Origin: Elusimicrobiota bacterium | Lineage (GTDB): Bacteria > Elusimicrobiota > Elusimicrobia > JACQPE01 | Direction of reading: 5' to 3' | DNA length: 64,000 bases | Assembly (NCBI GenBank): GCA_016180815.1 | Contig: JACPAN010000015.1 | Span: 156,807-220,806 of the forward strand | Shown here: positions 23,968 through 31,867 of the stretch, piece after piece | Layout: each line of letters starts with the position of its first letter | How positions within the stretch are numbered: the first letter of the stretch is position 1 | Notes under the pieces: generated by a model | Told to the model about the DNA's origin: nothing | The model's database searches: none | What the model saw: the letters and a program-made list of their open reading frames with translations, nothing else | Translations under genes and position numbers: made by a program

Positions 23968-25185
23968 TTAGTCCCAGCGGACGGAAGCCGGGGCTTTTGT
24001 TCTAACCCGGGCCGGCGCAGCCCAATAATCAATGGTGTTGTTTTTGATGGCGTCTTTGGCTTTGGCCGTTTCTTCGGGCGTTAAAGTCCGTTCGATGAGA
24101 TTCCAGGCGCTGCGGAAACCGCTGATTCTTCCTTCCAGAAGCGCGGCCCACATTTGAGCGATGGAAATGACGGCGCGATCGTTGCCATCCACATGAAAAT
24201 CAGCCAAATCCCATAGAGCCGCGGCCACGCGCCATTCATTGGTCTCGCCGGTGCAGACATCTGAGGGCACGTTTTCGATTTGAATGGGGGCGCGCCGGGG
24301 CACCAGGTATTCGAATTTGGGATCCTCATCCAACAGGGAGAAGCGCGCCGCAGCCGCGAAAAAGGTCGGGAATCCTTCGGACCAGGCCAAGGCCTGGGAA
24401 TAACATTCGTCGATTTTATGCGAGCCGCCGGCCGGGCTGGAATTGGTGAAGGTGGCGACAATGGCGTGGCCGAGCTCATGCAAATTCACGTCCCAGGCTT
24501 CGGCATTGGTCAAATGCACTTTGTGGGCGCCGGGGCGGTAGAAATCCGCTTGAGCGGGCCAGACGATTTTGGTTGTGCGCCACCAGGGATCAAGCTCGAT
24601 ATGGTTGACAGTGAAAAAGTCCATGGCTTGCGAATAGGTCAGGTGAATGAAGCCGATTTGCCCGTTGGCTTGCTGGGGGTTCAGGCGGTAAATGCCGATG
24701 CTGACCGTATGCTCAAGGGGAAGGTTGACGGTGGGGCCTTCCCAGGCATAGGATTTTCCATCCGGGCTTTCGTAGGCGAAGCGGTTGTTGTCCAGATGAA
24801 AGCGGATGACGCACCGGCCTGAGGCCCGGTCCGAGGGCTCGATGGAAAAAGAGCCGTCGTCGTTAACCGGGACCGCGGTGACGCCGCCGGAAGGGCAGGT
24901 CAAGGACACTTTGGCCCGGCGAGCCGGATAATGCTGCAGGTGTTTATCCGTGATGTCGAAGAAACCGGTGATCGCGGGCGCGTCGGATTCCAGGATGCGG
25001 CCTAAAGCGATTTGTTCGGCTTGGAAAATATAGGCGCCGTCCTCCAAGCGGCCTTCGCGCTCAAGTTTTGATTTTAAAGGCGGGTAAGGGATCGGAGAGG
25101 AGATATCGTTGTCATTGGAGTCATCAGCATGGGTCCAGGCGAAGGAAATCGTTGTCAGCAGCAGAATTGTCAGCAGTTTTTTCAT
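23968..25185 (-). CDS. Secreted zincin-type metalloprotease, family unknown
   Basis: This 405-residue protein has a signal peptide MKKLLTILLLTTISFAWTHA. A carboxypeptidase-regulatory-like or beta-sandwich region (about 70-160) precedes WDVNLHELGHAIVATFTNSS (HELGH, 236-240). A likely third zinc ligand is Glu270 in LAWSEGFPTFF, about 30 residues on, as in gluzincins. A Cys pair near 260 and 305 may form a disulphide. It is probably an extracellular peptidase with an unknown substrate, three bases from the convergent transglycosylase. Confidence 0.7.
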   Translation of the reverse strand: MKKLLTILLLTTISFAWTHADDSNDNDISSPIPYPPLKSKLEREGRLEDGAYIFQAEQIALGRILESDAPAITGFFDITDKHLQHYPARRAKVSLTCPSGGVTAVPVNDDGSFSIEPSDRASGRCVIRFHLDNNRFAYESPDGKSYAWEGPTVNLPLEHTVSIGIYRLNPQQANGQIGFIHLTYSQAMDFFTVNHIELDPWWRTTKIVWPAQADFYRPGAHKVHLTNAEAWDVNLHELGHAIVATFTNSSPAGGSHKIDECYSQALAWSEGFPTFFAAAARFSLLDEDPKFEYLVPRRAPIQIENVPSDVCTGETNEWRVAAALWDLADFHVDGNDRAVISIAQMWAALLEGRISGFRSAWNLIERTLTPEETAKAKDAIKNNTIDYWAAPARVRTKAPASVRWD

Positions 25186-25261
25186 TGGGTTTATGTAAGC
25201 AAAATTTATAGGAGGATCAAAGCGGATTAGCCTGGTAGAGTTGATATAGTCCTTTTCTCTT

Positions 25262-26137
25262 ATGACTAGGGTTTACGGAGCGATCGGTACCAGCATTTTG
25301 GTTTGGTCGTTGGCTTTTTTGGTGATTCGGACCGCTTTGGCCCAGCTCAAGCCCGCGGAATTGGCGTTGCTGCGATTTATTCCCGTGGCGTTATTGTGCG
25401 GCATTTTTGCCGCGATTAAGTTTAGGAAAGAGACGACGCGGATTTTGAGGGAAGACCGGGGCGCGTTGATCATGATGTCCATGCTGCTGATTCCTTTTTA
25501 TAACTGGTGTTTGTATTTGGGGCAGCAGAAAGTGTCGCCGGGGCTGGCGGCGTTGATGATCGGGTCGTCGCCGGCAGTGACGTATGTGATGGCGTTTTCC
25601 ATCGGGCAGGAGAAATTTTTGTGGCCCAAGATGGGCGGGATTTTGCTGGCATTTGCGGGGCTCTTGATCGCGATTGTTTTGGGCTCGGAGCGCGGCCTTG
25701 AGGCGTCGGGTTGGGCTTATGTGCTGGCGGTGTTCGGGGCCACGATGAGCGCGTCGTCCTACAGCATTATGGCGCGCTCTCTATTGTTCAAATACGATCC
25801 GGTGCCGCTCATGTGCTTGGTGATGGTGACCGGCACCGTGCCGTTGTTGATCGCCGGGGGTCCGGAGTTCTGGGGCAAGCTGGTTTTGCTCAGCGGAAAA
25901 ACATGGGTAAGTATAGGGTATTTGTCTTTAATCGCGACGTTGGGCGGTTTTTATTCCTGGTTTTACGCGTTGAAGAGATTGCCGGCCAGCAATGTGGTGA
26001 TTTTTGCGAATTTGATTCCGTTTTTAACCATGTTATTCGGGTATGTTTTTTATGGGGAGCATATCACCGCCTGGCTGATTGCGGGCGGGGTGTTGATTGC
26101 ATTGGGCGTTTATCAAACGACGAGGAAAATAGCGTGA
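25262..26137 (+). CDS. EamA/DMT family transporter
   Basis: This 291-residue protein has ten predicted transmembrane helices in two EamA repeats (first about 5-140, second about 150-290). Typical motifs are SILVWSLAFLVIRTALAQLKPAELALLRF and PASNVVIFANLIPFLTMLFGYVFYGEH. The family exports amino acids, nucleobases or other metabolites; the substrate cannot be read from sequence. Its stop overlaps the GTG of the pseudouridine synthase gene (GTGA at 26134-26137). Confidence 0.88.
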   Translation: MTRVYGAIGTSILVWSLAFLVIRTALAQLKPAELALLRFIPVALLCGIFAAIKFRKETTRILREDRGALIMMSMLLIPFYNWCLYLGQQKVSPGLAALMIGSSPAVTYVMAFSIGQEKFLWPKMGGILLAFAGLLIAIVLGSERGLEASGWAYVLAVFGATMSASSYSIMARSLLFKYDPVPLMCLVMVTGTVPLLIAGGPEFWGKLVLLSGKTWVSIGYLSLIATLGGFYSWFYALKRLPASNVVIFANLIPFLTMLFGYVFYGEHITAWLIAGGVLIALGVYQTTRKIA

Positions 26138-26781
26138 TTGTTTTTGAAGACGAGAATATTTTGGTCGCGGATAAGCCCGCCGGGCTGTTGGTGATTCCGG
26201 GTCGAGGCCCGGCCAAAAACGAGCAGACGCTAAAAGGCATGCTCAGTGAAGAAGCCGGGCGGTTGTGGGTGGTGCACCGTTTGGACCGGGAGGCCAGCGG
26301 CTTGGTCTGTTTTGCCCGCAACGCGCAAACCCACCGGTATTTGTCCATGAAATTTGAGCAGCGCGAGGTCAAAAAAACGTATTTGGTTTTGGTTCAGGGG
26401 GTGTTGTCCAGAGAGAGGGACGCGATTCAATCGAAAATCCGGACGTATGGGTCCGGGCGCATGGGCGTTCATCCGGACGGCAAGGAATCGGAAACCAAGT
26501 ACCGGGTTAAAGAGCGTTTTGTCCAGGCGAGTTTATGCGAGGTTGATTTGATGACCGGGCGCCGCCATCAAATCCGCGTGCATTTTTATTCCATCGGGCA
26601 TCCGGTGGCGGGCGATCCTTTATATGGGAGCCGCCCGGAGAAATCCTTGCGTTTGATGCTGCATGCCTGGAAATTGGCGTTTCGCGGGCCGGATGGAAAA
26701 CCGATTGATTTGGAAGTTGCACCGCCGCCGGATTTTTTAAGCGTCGTGGAGAGTCTTAGGACTCGATCCGTTCAACCTTAA
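26134..26781 (+). CDS. RluA family pseudouridine synthase
   Basis: I start it at GTG 26134, overlapping the EamA stop; the frame is open further upstream, but only as a shadow of EamA. The 215-residue catalytic domain carries VVHRLDREASGLV, with the catalytic Asp51 in HRLD, and TGRRHQIRVHFYSIGHPVAGDPLYG. No S4 domain is present. The enzyme isomerises uridine to pseudouridine in rRNA or tRNA; the exact site is unknown. Its last 26 bases overlap the convergent pyruvate kinase gene. Confidence 0.92.
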   Translation: MIVFEDENILVADKPAGLLVIPGRGPAKNEQTLKGMLSEEAGRLWVVHRLDREASGLVCFARNAQTHRYLSMKFEQREVKKTYLVLVQGVLSRERDAIQSKIRTYGSGRMGVHPDGKESETKYRVKERFVQASLCEVDLMTGRRHQIRVHFYSIGHPVAGDPLYGSRPEKSLRLMLHAWKLAFRGPDGKPIDLEVAPPPDFLSVVESLRTRSVQP

Positions 26782-28171
26782 TCAGGTTGGTTGTTCCGGA
26801 TTTATTCAGCGGCACGCCTGCGGTCACCACCGCGATATCCCCTTTTTTGGCGCGTCCGTTGACTTTGGCGGCGTGCAGGGAAATTTTGAAGAGATCGTCG
26901 AGGGTGTGCGCGCGCGGGATTTCAATGGGCACAATACCCCAATTGAGGTTTAAGAAGCGCAAAATCGAGGGGTTGTGGCTTAAGGCCAGGATATTCTGCC
27001 TGGGCCTGAAACGCGAAACGCGCTGAGCCGTTGAGCCGAAGGCCGTGGGCGTGATGATGACTTTGGCGCGCAAATCCTCGGCCATGATGCAGGCCGCCTG
27101 GCTGATGGAATCCGAGACCGTGTTGCCCACCGGAGTGTCGTCGAGCAACCGCCGGTGATTCAAGCTTTGCTCCGCGACCTGGATGATAGAGCACATCATG
27201 AGCACGGATTCCACCGGGTATTTGCCGACGGCGGTTTCCTCGGAGAGCATAAGCGCGTCCGCGGAATCCAAGACCGCGGTGGTGATGTCCGTGACCTCGG
27301 CGCGGGTCGGGCGCGGGCGCGCGACCATGGAGGCCAGCATGTGAGTGGCGACGATCGAGGGCTTGCCCATTTGGCGCGCGTGCGTGATGATTTTCTTTTG
27401 GGCCAGCGGCACCTGCTGCAGGGGGATTTCAACGCCCAAATCCCCCCTCGCGACCATAACCCCGTCCGAGACCTGCACAATGGCATCGAGCCGGTCCAAG
27501 GCTTCGTGCTTTTCGATTTTGGCGATGATGGGGATTCTGCCTTTGCCGAGATGAGCGAGCAGCGCACGCGCTTGTTTGATGTCCTTGGGATCGCGTACGA
27601 ACGAGAGCGCCACTATGTCCACGCCGGCTTCAACGCCGAAGGCCATGTCGCGTTTGTCTTTTTCCGTGATCACTTCGGCGTGGAGCGTGCCGTCGGGAAA
27701 ATTGATGCCCTGATGCGAGGTCAGGCGCCCGCCGTTTAACACGCGGCATTGAATGATGGTCCTGTCCGTGGACAAGACTTCGACTTCGATCAATCCGTCC
27801 GCTAAAAACAGGGAATTGCTTTTTTTAACGTCTTTGGGCAGGCCCGCGTAATTGACGGAGATTTGGCGGCGATTGCCCATGATTTTTTTGGTGGTGAGTT
27901 TTAACAGGTCCCCGGCCCTCAGTTCCGCAACGCGGCCGGATAATTCCCCGATCCTGATTTTTGGGCCGGAAATATCCTGAAGGATGGCGACGGGAAGCTT
28001 TGATTTTTGGGCCACGTCGCGCACGGCTTTGATGCGGCGGGCGTGGTCTTTGGGCGTGCCGTGGGAGAAGTTGAGGCGGAAAACATTGACTCCGCCCTCG
28101 ATCATTTGTTCCAGGATTCCCGGTCCGTCGCAGGCCGGACCCAGCGTGGCGACGATTTTGGTTTTTTTCAT
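26756..28171 (-). CDS. pyk: Pyruvate kinase
   Basis: This 471-residue protein is the normal length. It begins MKKTKIVATLGPACDGPG, has FRLNFSHG, the signature IIAKIEKHEALDRLDAIVQVSDGVMVARGDLGVEIP (catalytic Lys in AKIEK, Mg ligands Glu and Asp), and SEETAVGKYPVESV. The C-terminal allosteric domain is present (HNPSILRFLNLNWGIVPIEI). It converts phosphoenolpyruvate plus ADP to pyruvate plus ATP in glycolysis. It is divergent from DUF456. Confidence 0.96.
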   Translation of the reverse strand: MKKTKIVATLGPACDGPGILEQMIEGGVNVFRLNFSHGTPKDHARRIKAVRDVAQKSKLPVAILQDISGPKIRIGELSGRVAELRAGDLLKLTTKKIMGNRRQISVNYAGLPKDVKKSNSLFLADGLIEVEVLSTDRTIIQCRVLNGGRLTSHQGINFPDGTLHAEVITEKDKRDMAFGVEAGVDIVALSFVRDPKDIKQARALLAHLGKGRIPIIAKIEKHEALDRLDAIVQVSDGVMVARGDLGVEIPLQQVPLAQKKIITHARQMGKPSIVATHMLASMVARPRPTRAEVTDITTAVLDSADALMLSEETAVGKYPVESVLMMCSIIQVAEQSLNHRRLLDDTPVGNTVSDSISQAACIMAEDLRAKVIITPTAFGSTAQRVSRFRPRQNILALSHNPSILRFLNLNWGIVPIEIPRAHTLDDLFKISLHAAKVNGRAKKGDIAVVTAGVPLNKSGTTNLIKVERIES

Positions 28172-28245
28172 GGCAACAGGGGAACTGCTCCCCCCTCAAT
28201 ATTCTAGCCGCCTGCGCGGCAAATGCCATAATCGATTTGGTTTTG

Positions 28246-28749
28246 ATGATGTTCATTTTAAGCGTGGTTATTTTCCTGCTGGCGGCGGCGGCGAGCCTGT
28301 TTTTACTGGCGTTGGGCTTGCCGGGCAATTGGGCGCTATTGGCCGGCACATTATTGGCGATCGCGTTAAGCCCGAAGGCGGCGCTCACATTCGGCGCGGT
28401 GTTTATTTTGCTGGGCGTGTGCATTTTCGCCGAGGTTGTGGAGTGGCTGTGCGGGGTGTTCGGAGCGAGGCGCTACGGTGTGTCTAAGGCCGGGGTGCTG
28501 GGCGCTTTAATCGGCGGGTTGATCGGCGCTATTTTGTTGGGCTCCGTGATTCCGGTGGTGGGTGCGATCCCGGGCGGGTTTATCGGGACGTTTTTGGGCG
28601 CTTTTTTGGCGGAGCTGTCGCGCGGTCAAAATAGGGAACAGGCGCTGCGTCTGGGCTGGGGCGCGTTTACGGCGCGGATGCTGGCGTTGGTGGCGAAATT
28701 CGGGGTGACTTTCACCATGGCCGCGATCGGGTTTTTCTTTCTTTTCTAA
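28246..28749 (+). CDS. DUF456 family membrane protein
   Basis: I choose ATG 28246 over a TTG at 28237. The product of about 167 residues is very hydrophobic with four to five helices. It has the DUF456 layout: LGLPGNWALLAGTLLAIAL, FAEVVEWLCGVFGARRYGVSKAGVLGALIGGLIGAILLG and IPGGFIGTFLGAFLAEL. The glycine-rich middle is characteristic. Function is unknown. Its TAA stop is the base triplet next to the inserted inverted-repeat element. Confidence 0.88.
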   Translation: MMFILSVVIFLLAAAASLFLLALGLPGNWALLAGTLLAIALSPKAALTFGAVFILLGVCIFAEVVEWLCGVFGARRYGVSKAGVLGALIGGLIGAILLGSVIPVVGAIPGGFIGTFLGAFLAELSRGQNREQALRLGWGAFTARMLALVAKFGVTFTMAAIGFFFLF

Positions 28750-29021
28750 GGGGTCGCGGAGAAATAATATGTACATTTTGGAGGCCCAGATTTGAGCCGT
28801 ATGCTAGGCGCGCCGAGCGCAGCGTACCTGGAGGGTACGTTAGCGAAGGCGCAACGACGCAGACGGCCAAATATGGGCCTCCCCGAAGGGCCAGGGCATT
28901 TTTGGGCTGCGACTTTGCCGGATTTTTTTTACGTACCTTGCAGGCACGCCGCAAAAAATCCGGCTTCGTCTCGCTCCAAAATTGCTCTGGCAAAATGTAC
29001 ATATTATTTCTCCGCGACCCC
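28750..29021. mobile_element. MITE-like element with perfect 31-bp terminal inverted repeats
   Basis: The left end 28750-28780 (begins GGGGTCGCGGAGAAATAATA) and right end 28991-29021 are exact reverse complements over 31 bp. They are flanked by a direct TAA (or CTAA), suggesting target duplication. Inside are further stems: GGAGGCCCAGATTTG with CAAATATGGGCCTCC (28780-28880 region, one mismatch), CGTACC-TGGAG-GGTACG, and GCCGGATTTTTT with AAAAAATCCGGC (28917-28970 region). No ORF is visible. It sits exactly between two convergent genes and leaves both stop codons intact, and it may also act as a bidirectional terminator. Confidence 0.8.
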
Positions 29022-29869
29022 TAACAGGGGAACATTTTCCGGACCGTCGTTTCCACGACAAAAAGGCCGGCGTCCGGGCGCTTGTCTTCGCTGGCATACA
29101 CGGAGGAGCCGGCCATGGCTTGGTGCAGGTAAGGCAGGTAATTGACCAACTCCGATTCCAAAGCCCGGAAAATGATGAAGCGGCTGAACAGGCGTTTCCC
29201 TTTCTTAGACTCCATCTCGGCCCAGTATTTTCTGATCACAGGGTCTTCCCCTTTGATTTTTGTGTTGGGGTGGCGGAAGACAGAGCCGGATTTGGGGTAA
29301 AACCAACCACCCTTTTTGTTTCGGCGGGCAAGGCCGATTTTTTCCAAGTCGCGCAAGACGGTTTGGGCGTTTTTTGCGGGAAATCCGAGCAGGCCGGCGA
29401 GATTGGCCGCATCCCAGGCTTGGCGGTTATTCGACAGAGTTTGATGAATCCAATAATGCAGGGCGGATTTTTTGATGGCTTGTGACTGCTCCAGGTTTAA
29501 ATTCGTCACGGATTGCTCGCGGGCTTTGCCGATGGCGGTTTCCAGCGGATGGCGGCTTTGAGTTTGCTGGGCGGATAAAAGGGGGACGATTAATTCATCG
29601 AAACCGTGCTGCCCGTAGGCGGATTTTAAATGAGCCAGAACAAATTCGCGGATCATGGGCCGGTCCGTGACCGGCCAGAGCAAACGCCTTAAAGCCAGCA
29701 GGGTTTTGGCTCCGGGCAAAGAATGCCCATTTTCCAAATTCAGGTATTGGCGGTAGGAGCAGCCGAGAGCGGCGTTCCCCCCGTTCTTGTGATAGAACTC
29801 GTAGGCGGTTTTAAAGCCGGCTTTGCGGCGCATTTTGACCAGCGTGGGGCCGAAGGCATTGGCTTTCAT
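29021..29869 (-). CDS. TIGR02147-like putative regulator
   Basis: This is a 282-residue cytosolic protein. The N-terminus (GPTLVKMRRKAGFKTAYEFYHKNGGNAALGCSYRQYLNLENGHSLPGAKTLLALRRLL) looks XRE-like. The middle (SALHYWIHQTLSNNRQAWDAANLAGLLGFPAKNAQTVLRDLEKIGLARRNKKGGWFYPKSGS) is a winged-helix-like segment similar to the TIGR02147/DUF4423 family. Function is unknown, with DNA binding inferred. Before insertion of the adjacent element, its stop overlapped the DUF456 stop on the other strand. Confidence 0.6.
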   Translation of the reverse strand: MKANAFGPTLVKMRRKAGFKTAYEFYHKNGGNAALGCSYRQYLNLENGHSLPGAKTLLALRRLLWPVTDRPMIREFVLAHLKSAYGQHGFDELIVPLLSAQQTQSRHPLETAIGKAREQSVTNLNLEQSQAIKKSALHYWIHQTLSNNRQAWDAANLAGLLGFPAKNAQTVLRDLEKIGLARRNKKGGWFYPKSGSVFRHPNTKIKGEDPVIRKYWAEMESKKGKRLFSRFIIFRALESELVNYLPYLHQAMAGSSVYASEDKRPDAGLFVVETTVRKMFPC

Positions 29870-30068
29870 CAGTTTCTTCAGGAAGTCTAACCCCGATTTT
29901 TAGAGAAATCAAGTTTCCTTAGCCTGGCCTTATCGAGCAAAGGAATTTCCTCAAACTTTAGGGCCTAAGCGGGGCCCGGGGGACACTAGGCGGAGTTGTT
30001 GCGGCGCGGCAAAATAATGAGGGGCGGATATCGGCCGCCGAAAATTGTCAACGATAGCGGGGTGTTGC

Positions 30069-30626
30069 ATGGTTCGCATGTTGTTCGTTCCTCTTTTTTT
30101 AGTTTCCGTGGCCGTTGCCTCGGCGCAGTCCACCCAAGAAACGCATGAGGAAGCGGCCGCGGTCTTTGATGGCTCCGGGGCAGGCCGGGAAATTCCCATC
30201 GGCCGTGGATTGGCGGTGGTGGCCAGTTCGGACAGCGTGGCGTCCAGCCGCATTCGTCCGGCGCATCGCTGGTGTCCGCCGGGTCCGGGCAAGTCGTTTC
30301 GCTGCAGGGATATCCCGGACCGGCTTATCGAAGAGCATGAAGTGATAACCACGTACCGGATTTTGGATCGCGCGCGTTACGCCGAAGCGCAAGGCAAGCC
30401 CTGGATTTTTCCGGGAGCAGCAGCGGGGTTGGGCCTTGGCTTGACGGCGGGGGCGCTGGCTTTGCTGGCCGCCGGGCCGCTCTCGACGCTGTTGATTTTG
30501 ACCGGACTCGGCGCCGTCTTCGGCGCGGCCGCGGGTTATGTGACGGCCTGGAATATCGCGGCCAACAGGAGCGAGGTGTTCAGCGAGACCGAGGAATACA
30601 CGGTGTCGCGCGACTTGCCGCAGTGA
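30069..30626 (+). CDS. Exported two-helix membrane protein, cluster member 1
   Basis: I start at ATG 30069, which gives a signal peptide (MVRMLFVPLFLVSVAVASAQ). The mature protein has an EEAAAVFDGSG motif, two cysteines (RWCPPGPGKSFRC), a helix, and a hydrophobic hairpin of two segments (AAAGLGLGLTAGALALLAAGPL and LLILTGLGAVFGAAAGYVTAW) followed by a charged tail. The layout is shared with the next two genes. Its stop overlaps the GTG of the next gene (GTGA at 30623). No known family. Confidence 0.55.
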   Translation: MVRMLFVPLFLVSVAVASAQSTQETHEEAAAVFDGSGAGREIPIGRGLAVVASSDSVASSRIRPAHRWCPPGPGKSFRCRDIPDRLIEEHEVITTYRILDRARYAEAQGKPWIFPGAAAGLGLGLTAGALALLAAGPLSTLLILTGLGAVFGAAAGYVTAWNIAANRSEVFSETEEYTVSRDLPQ

Positions 30627-31165
30627 AGAAAATTGCGTTGATATTCGTTTTCACTTCGGACGTTATGGCTTGGGCCGATCAAAACGAAACTTTATTGGCT
30701 CAAGCGAGGCCGTATTTTGGGGAAACGGCTCAAGCGGCGCCCAGGGCGGCGGTTCATCCTGTTCCTTCAACGGAAATAGGCGCTGCTTTAAGCCGGCCGT
30801 TGAGCGCGTCCGAAGAGCCTGCTGACCATGCGTGCCGGGAATCCTATGCGTTTTGCGTGCGTCAGGCGCGATTTTGGCGGCGGCGGGCCGGGCAAGACGA
30901 ATTTTGGGGAAAAATCGAGCTGATCGCCGGGTTTGTTCAGGGCGCGGCCGGGGCGATTTCGCTGGCCGCGGCCGTTTACGCTTTCTCTTGGATTCCCCTG
31001 TTGATGGCGGTGTCCTCGTTGTTGGTTGGGGCGCTGCTTTTTTCAGCAGGAGCCAGGAGATTAAACCGGGCCCGGCGGACCGAAGCCCGCAGCCGGGAAA
31101 TCGCCAATGATTGCGAACAAGAGAACAGACAATGTCAAGAATCAGGAGGAAACGATGCGTGTTAA
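30623..31165 (+). CDS. Exported two-helix membrane protein, cluster member 2
   Basis: This is a 180-residue protein from GTG 30623. It has a signal-like N-terminus (VKKIALIFVFTSDVMAWA), then LLAQARPYFGET (compare VFDG in its neighbours), cysteines in ACRESYAFCVRQ, two hydrophobic segments (IELIAGFVQGAAGAISLAAAVYAF and PLLMAVSSLLVGALLFSAG), and a Cys-containing charged end (CEQENRQCQESGG). Architecture matches members 1 and 3. Its end overlaps the start of member 3 by 11 bp. Confidence 0.5.
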   Translation: MKKIALIFVFTSDVMAWADQNETLLAQARPYFGETAQAAPRAAVHPVPSTEIGAALSRPLSASEEPADHACRESYAFCVRQARFWRRRAGQDEFWGKIELIAGFVQGAAGAISLAAAVYAFSWIPLLMAVSSLLVGALLFSAGARRLNRARRTEARSREIANDCEQENRQCQESGGNDAC

Positions 31166-31685
31166 TACTGTCGTCAAAGCTGTTGCAACGGCGGCTGTCG
31201 TCTTTTTATGCGGGCCCTGGCGGCTGACGGCCCAGGCGCTGCCGCAGGGGAGCGAATTTGAGCAGGCCCAGGATGTTTTTGACGGAGCGCGTTGGTCCGG
31301 CGGCCCCAGGCGCTTAAGGCGCGATGTGCGGGCAATGAGTGATGCCGAAATCGATGCGGAAATTGATCCTATTGATCAGGATTGCCAGAGAAGTTTGTCT
31401 GATTTCATGGAGAATCGCGAGATCGCTTCCGCAGCGCGTCAGCGCGCTTGGGGCGAGCTGGCCGGCGGGGTCGTTTCAGCGGCCGGCGGGTTGACGTTGA
31501 TGGCGTTGCCGGCTTTTGTGGGCGCCGGGGCGTTGGTTTTGTTTTTCGTTTTAGGCGGCACGCTGTGCTACCTTGCGTCGCGCCTGTTGCAATCCTCGGC
31601 GGAGTCTTTTCAGGAAGCCAGGGTGCATCAGTTTTTGGCGGAGCACAAAGCGGATAACGCCAATGCTCTTTGCCGTGAAGGATAA
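31155..31685 (+). CDS. Exported two-helix membrane protein, cluster member 3
   Basis: I start at ATG 31155, behind AGGAGGA. The 176-residue protein has a signal peptide (MRVNTVVKAVATAAVVFLCG...), a FEQAQDVFDGARWSGG motif similar to member 1, one Cys before a helix (DQDCQRSLSDFMENRE), two hydrophobic segments (GGVVSAAGGLTLMALPAF and GALVLFFVLGGTLCYLASRLL) and a charged Cys-containing tail. The recurring design suggests gene duplication. The function is unknown. Confidence 0.55.
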   Translation: MRVNTVVKAVATAAVVFLCGPWRLTAQALPQGSEFEQAQDVFDGARWSGGPRRLRRDVRAMSDAEIDAEIDPIDQDCQRSLSDFMENREIASAARQRAWGELAGGVVSAAGGLTLMALPAFVGAGALVLFFVLGGTLCYLASRLLQSSAESFQEARVHQFLAEHKADNANALCREG

Positions 31686-31690
31686 ATTCA

Positions 31691-31867
31691 GTGGAAATTT
31701 TGCCCTTGTTTTATTATGCCGGCGGTTTTTTGCTCTTACTCGCTTTATTTCAATGGGTGAGGTGGAATGATTCCCGTAAAAAGGCAAATCAAACGCAGGG
31801 TTTCTATAACGAGGTCAAGGCTGATCTTCAAGAGATGAAAGCCTGCGACGCGGAGCCGGCGAGCTAA
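31691..31867 (+). CDS. Small single-pass membrane protein, cluster member 4
   Basis: This is a 58-residue ORF from GTG 31691, 5 bp after member 3. It opens VEILPLFYYAGGFLLLLALF, one transmembrane helix, then QWVRWNDSRKKANQTQGF and an amphipathic charged tail with one Cys. It is too small to assign. The position at the end of a tightly packed same-strand cluster, and the clean topology, argue that it is real. Its stop overlaps the stop of the convergent serS. Confidence 0.45.
   Translation: MEILPLFYYAGGFLLLLALFQWVRWNDSRKKANQTQGFYNEVKADLQEMKACDAEPAS

Noticed and set aside
25711..26133. N-terminal extension of the RluA-type protein
   Set aside because: The extended frame is the shadow of the EamA transporter; the pseudouridine synthase domain begins right at GTG 26134.
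29870..30068. Regulatory RNA or gene in the gap before the two-helix cluster
   Set aside because: I see only short GC-rich inverted pieces and no clear promoter, ORF or conserved structure.
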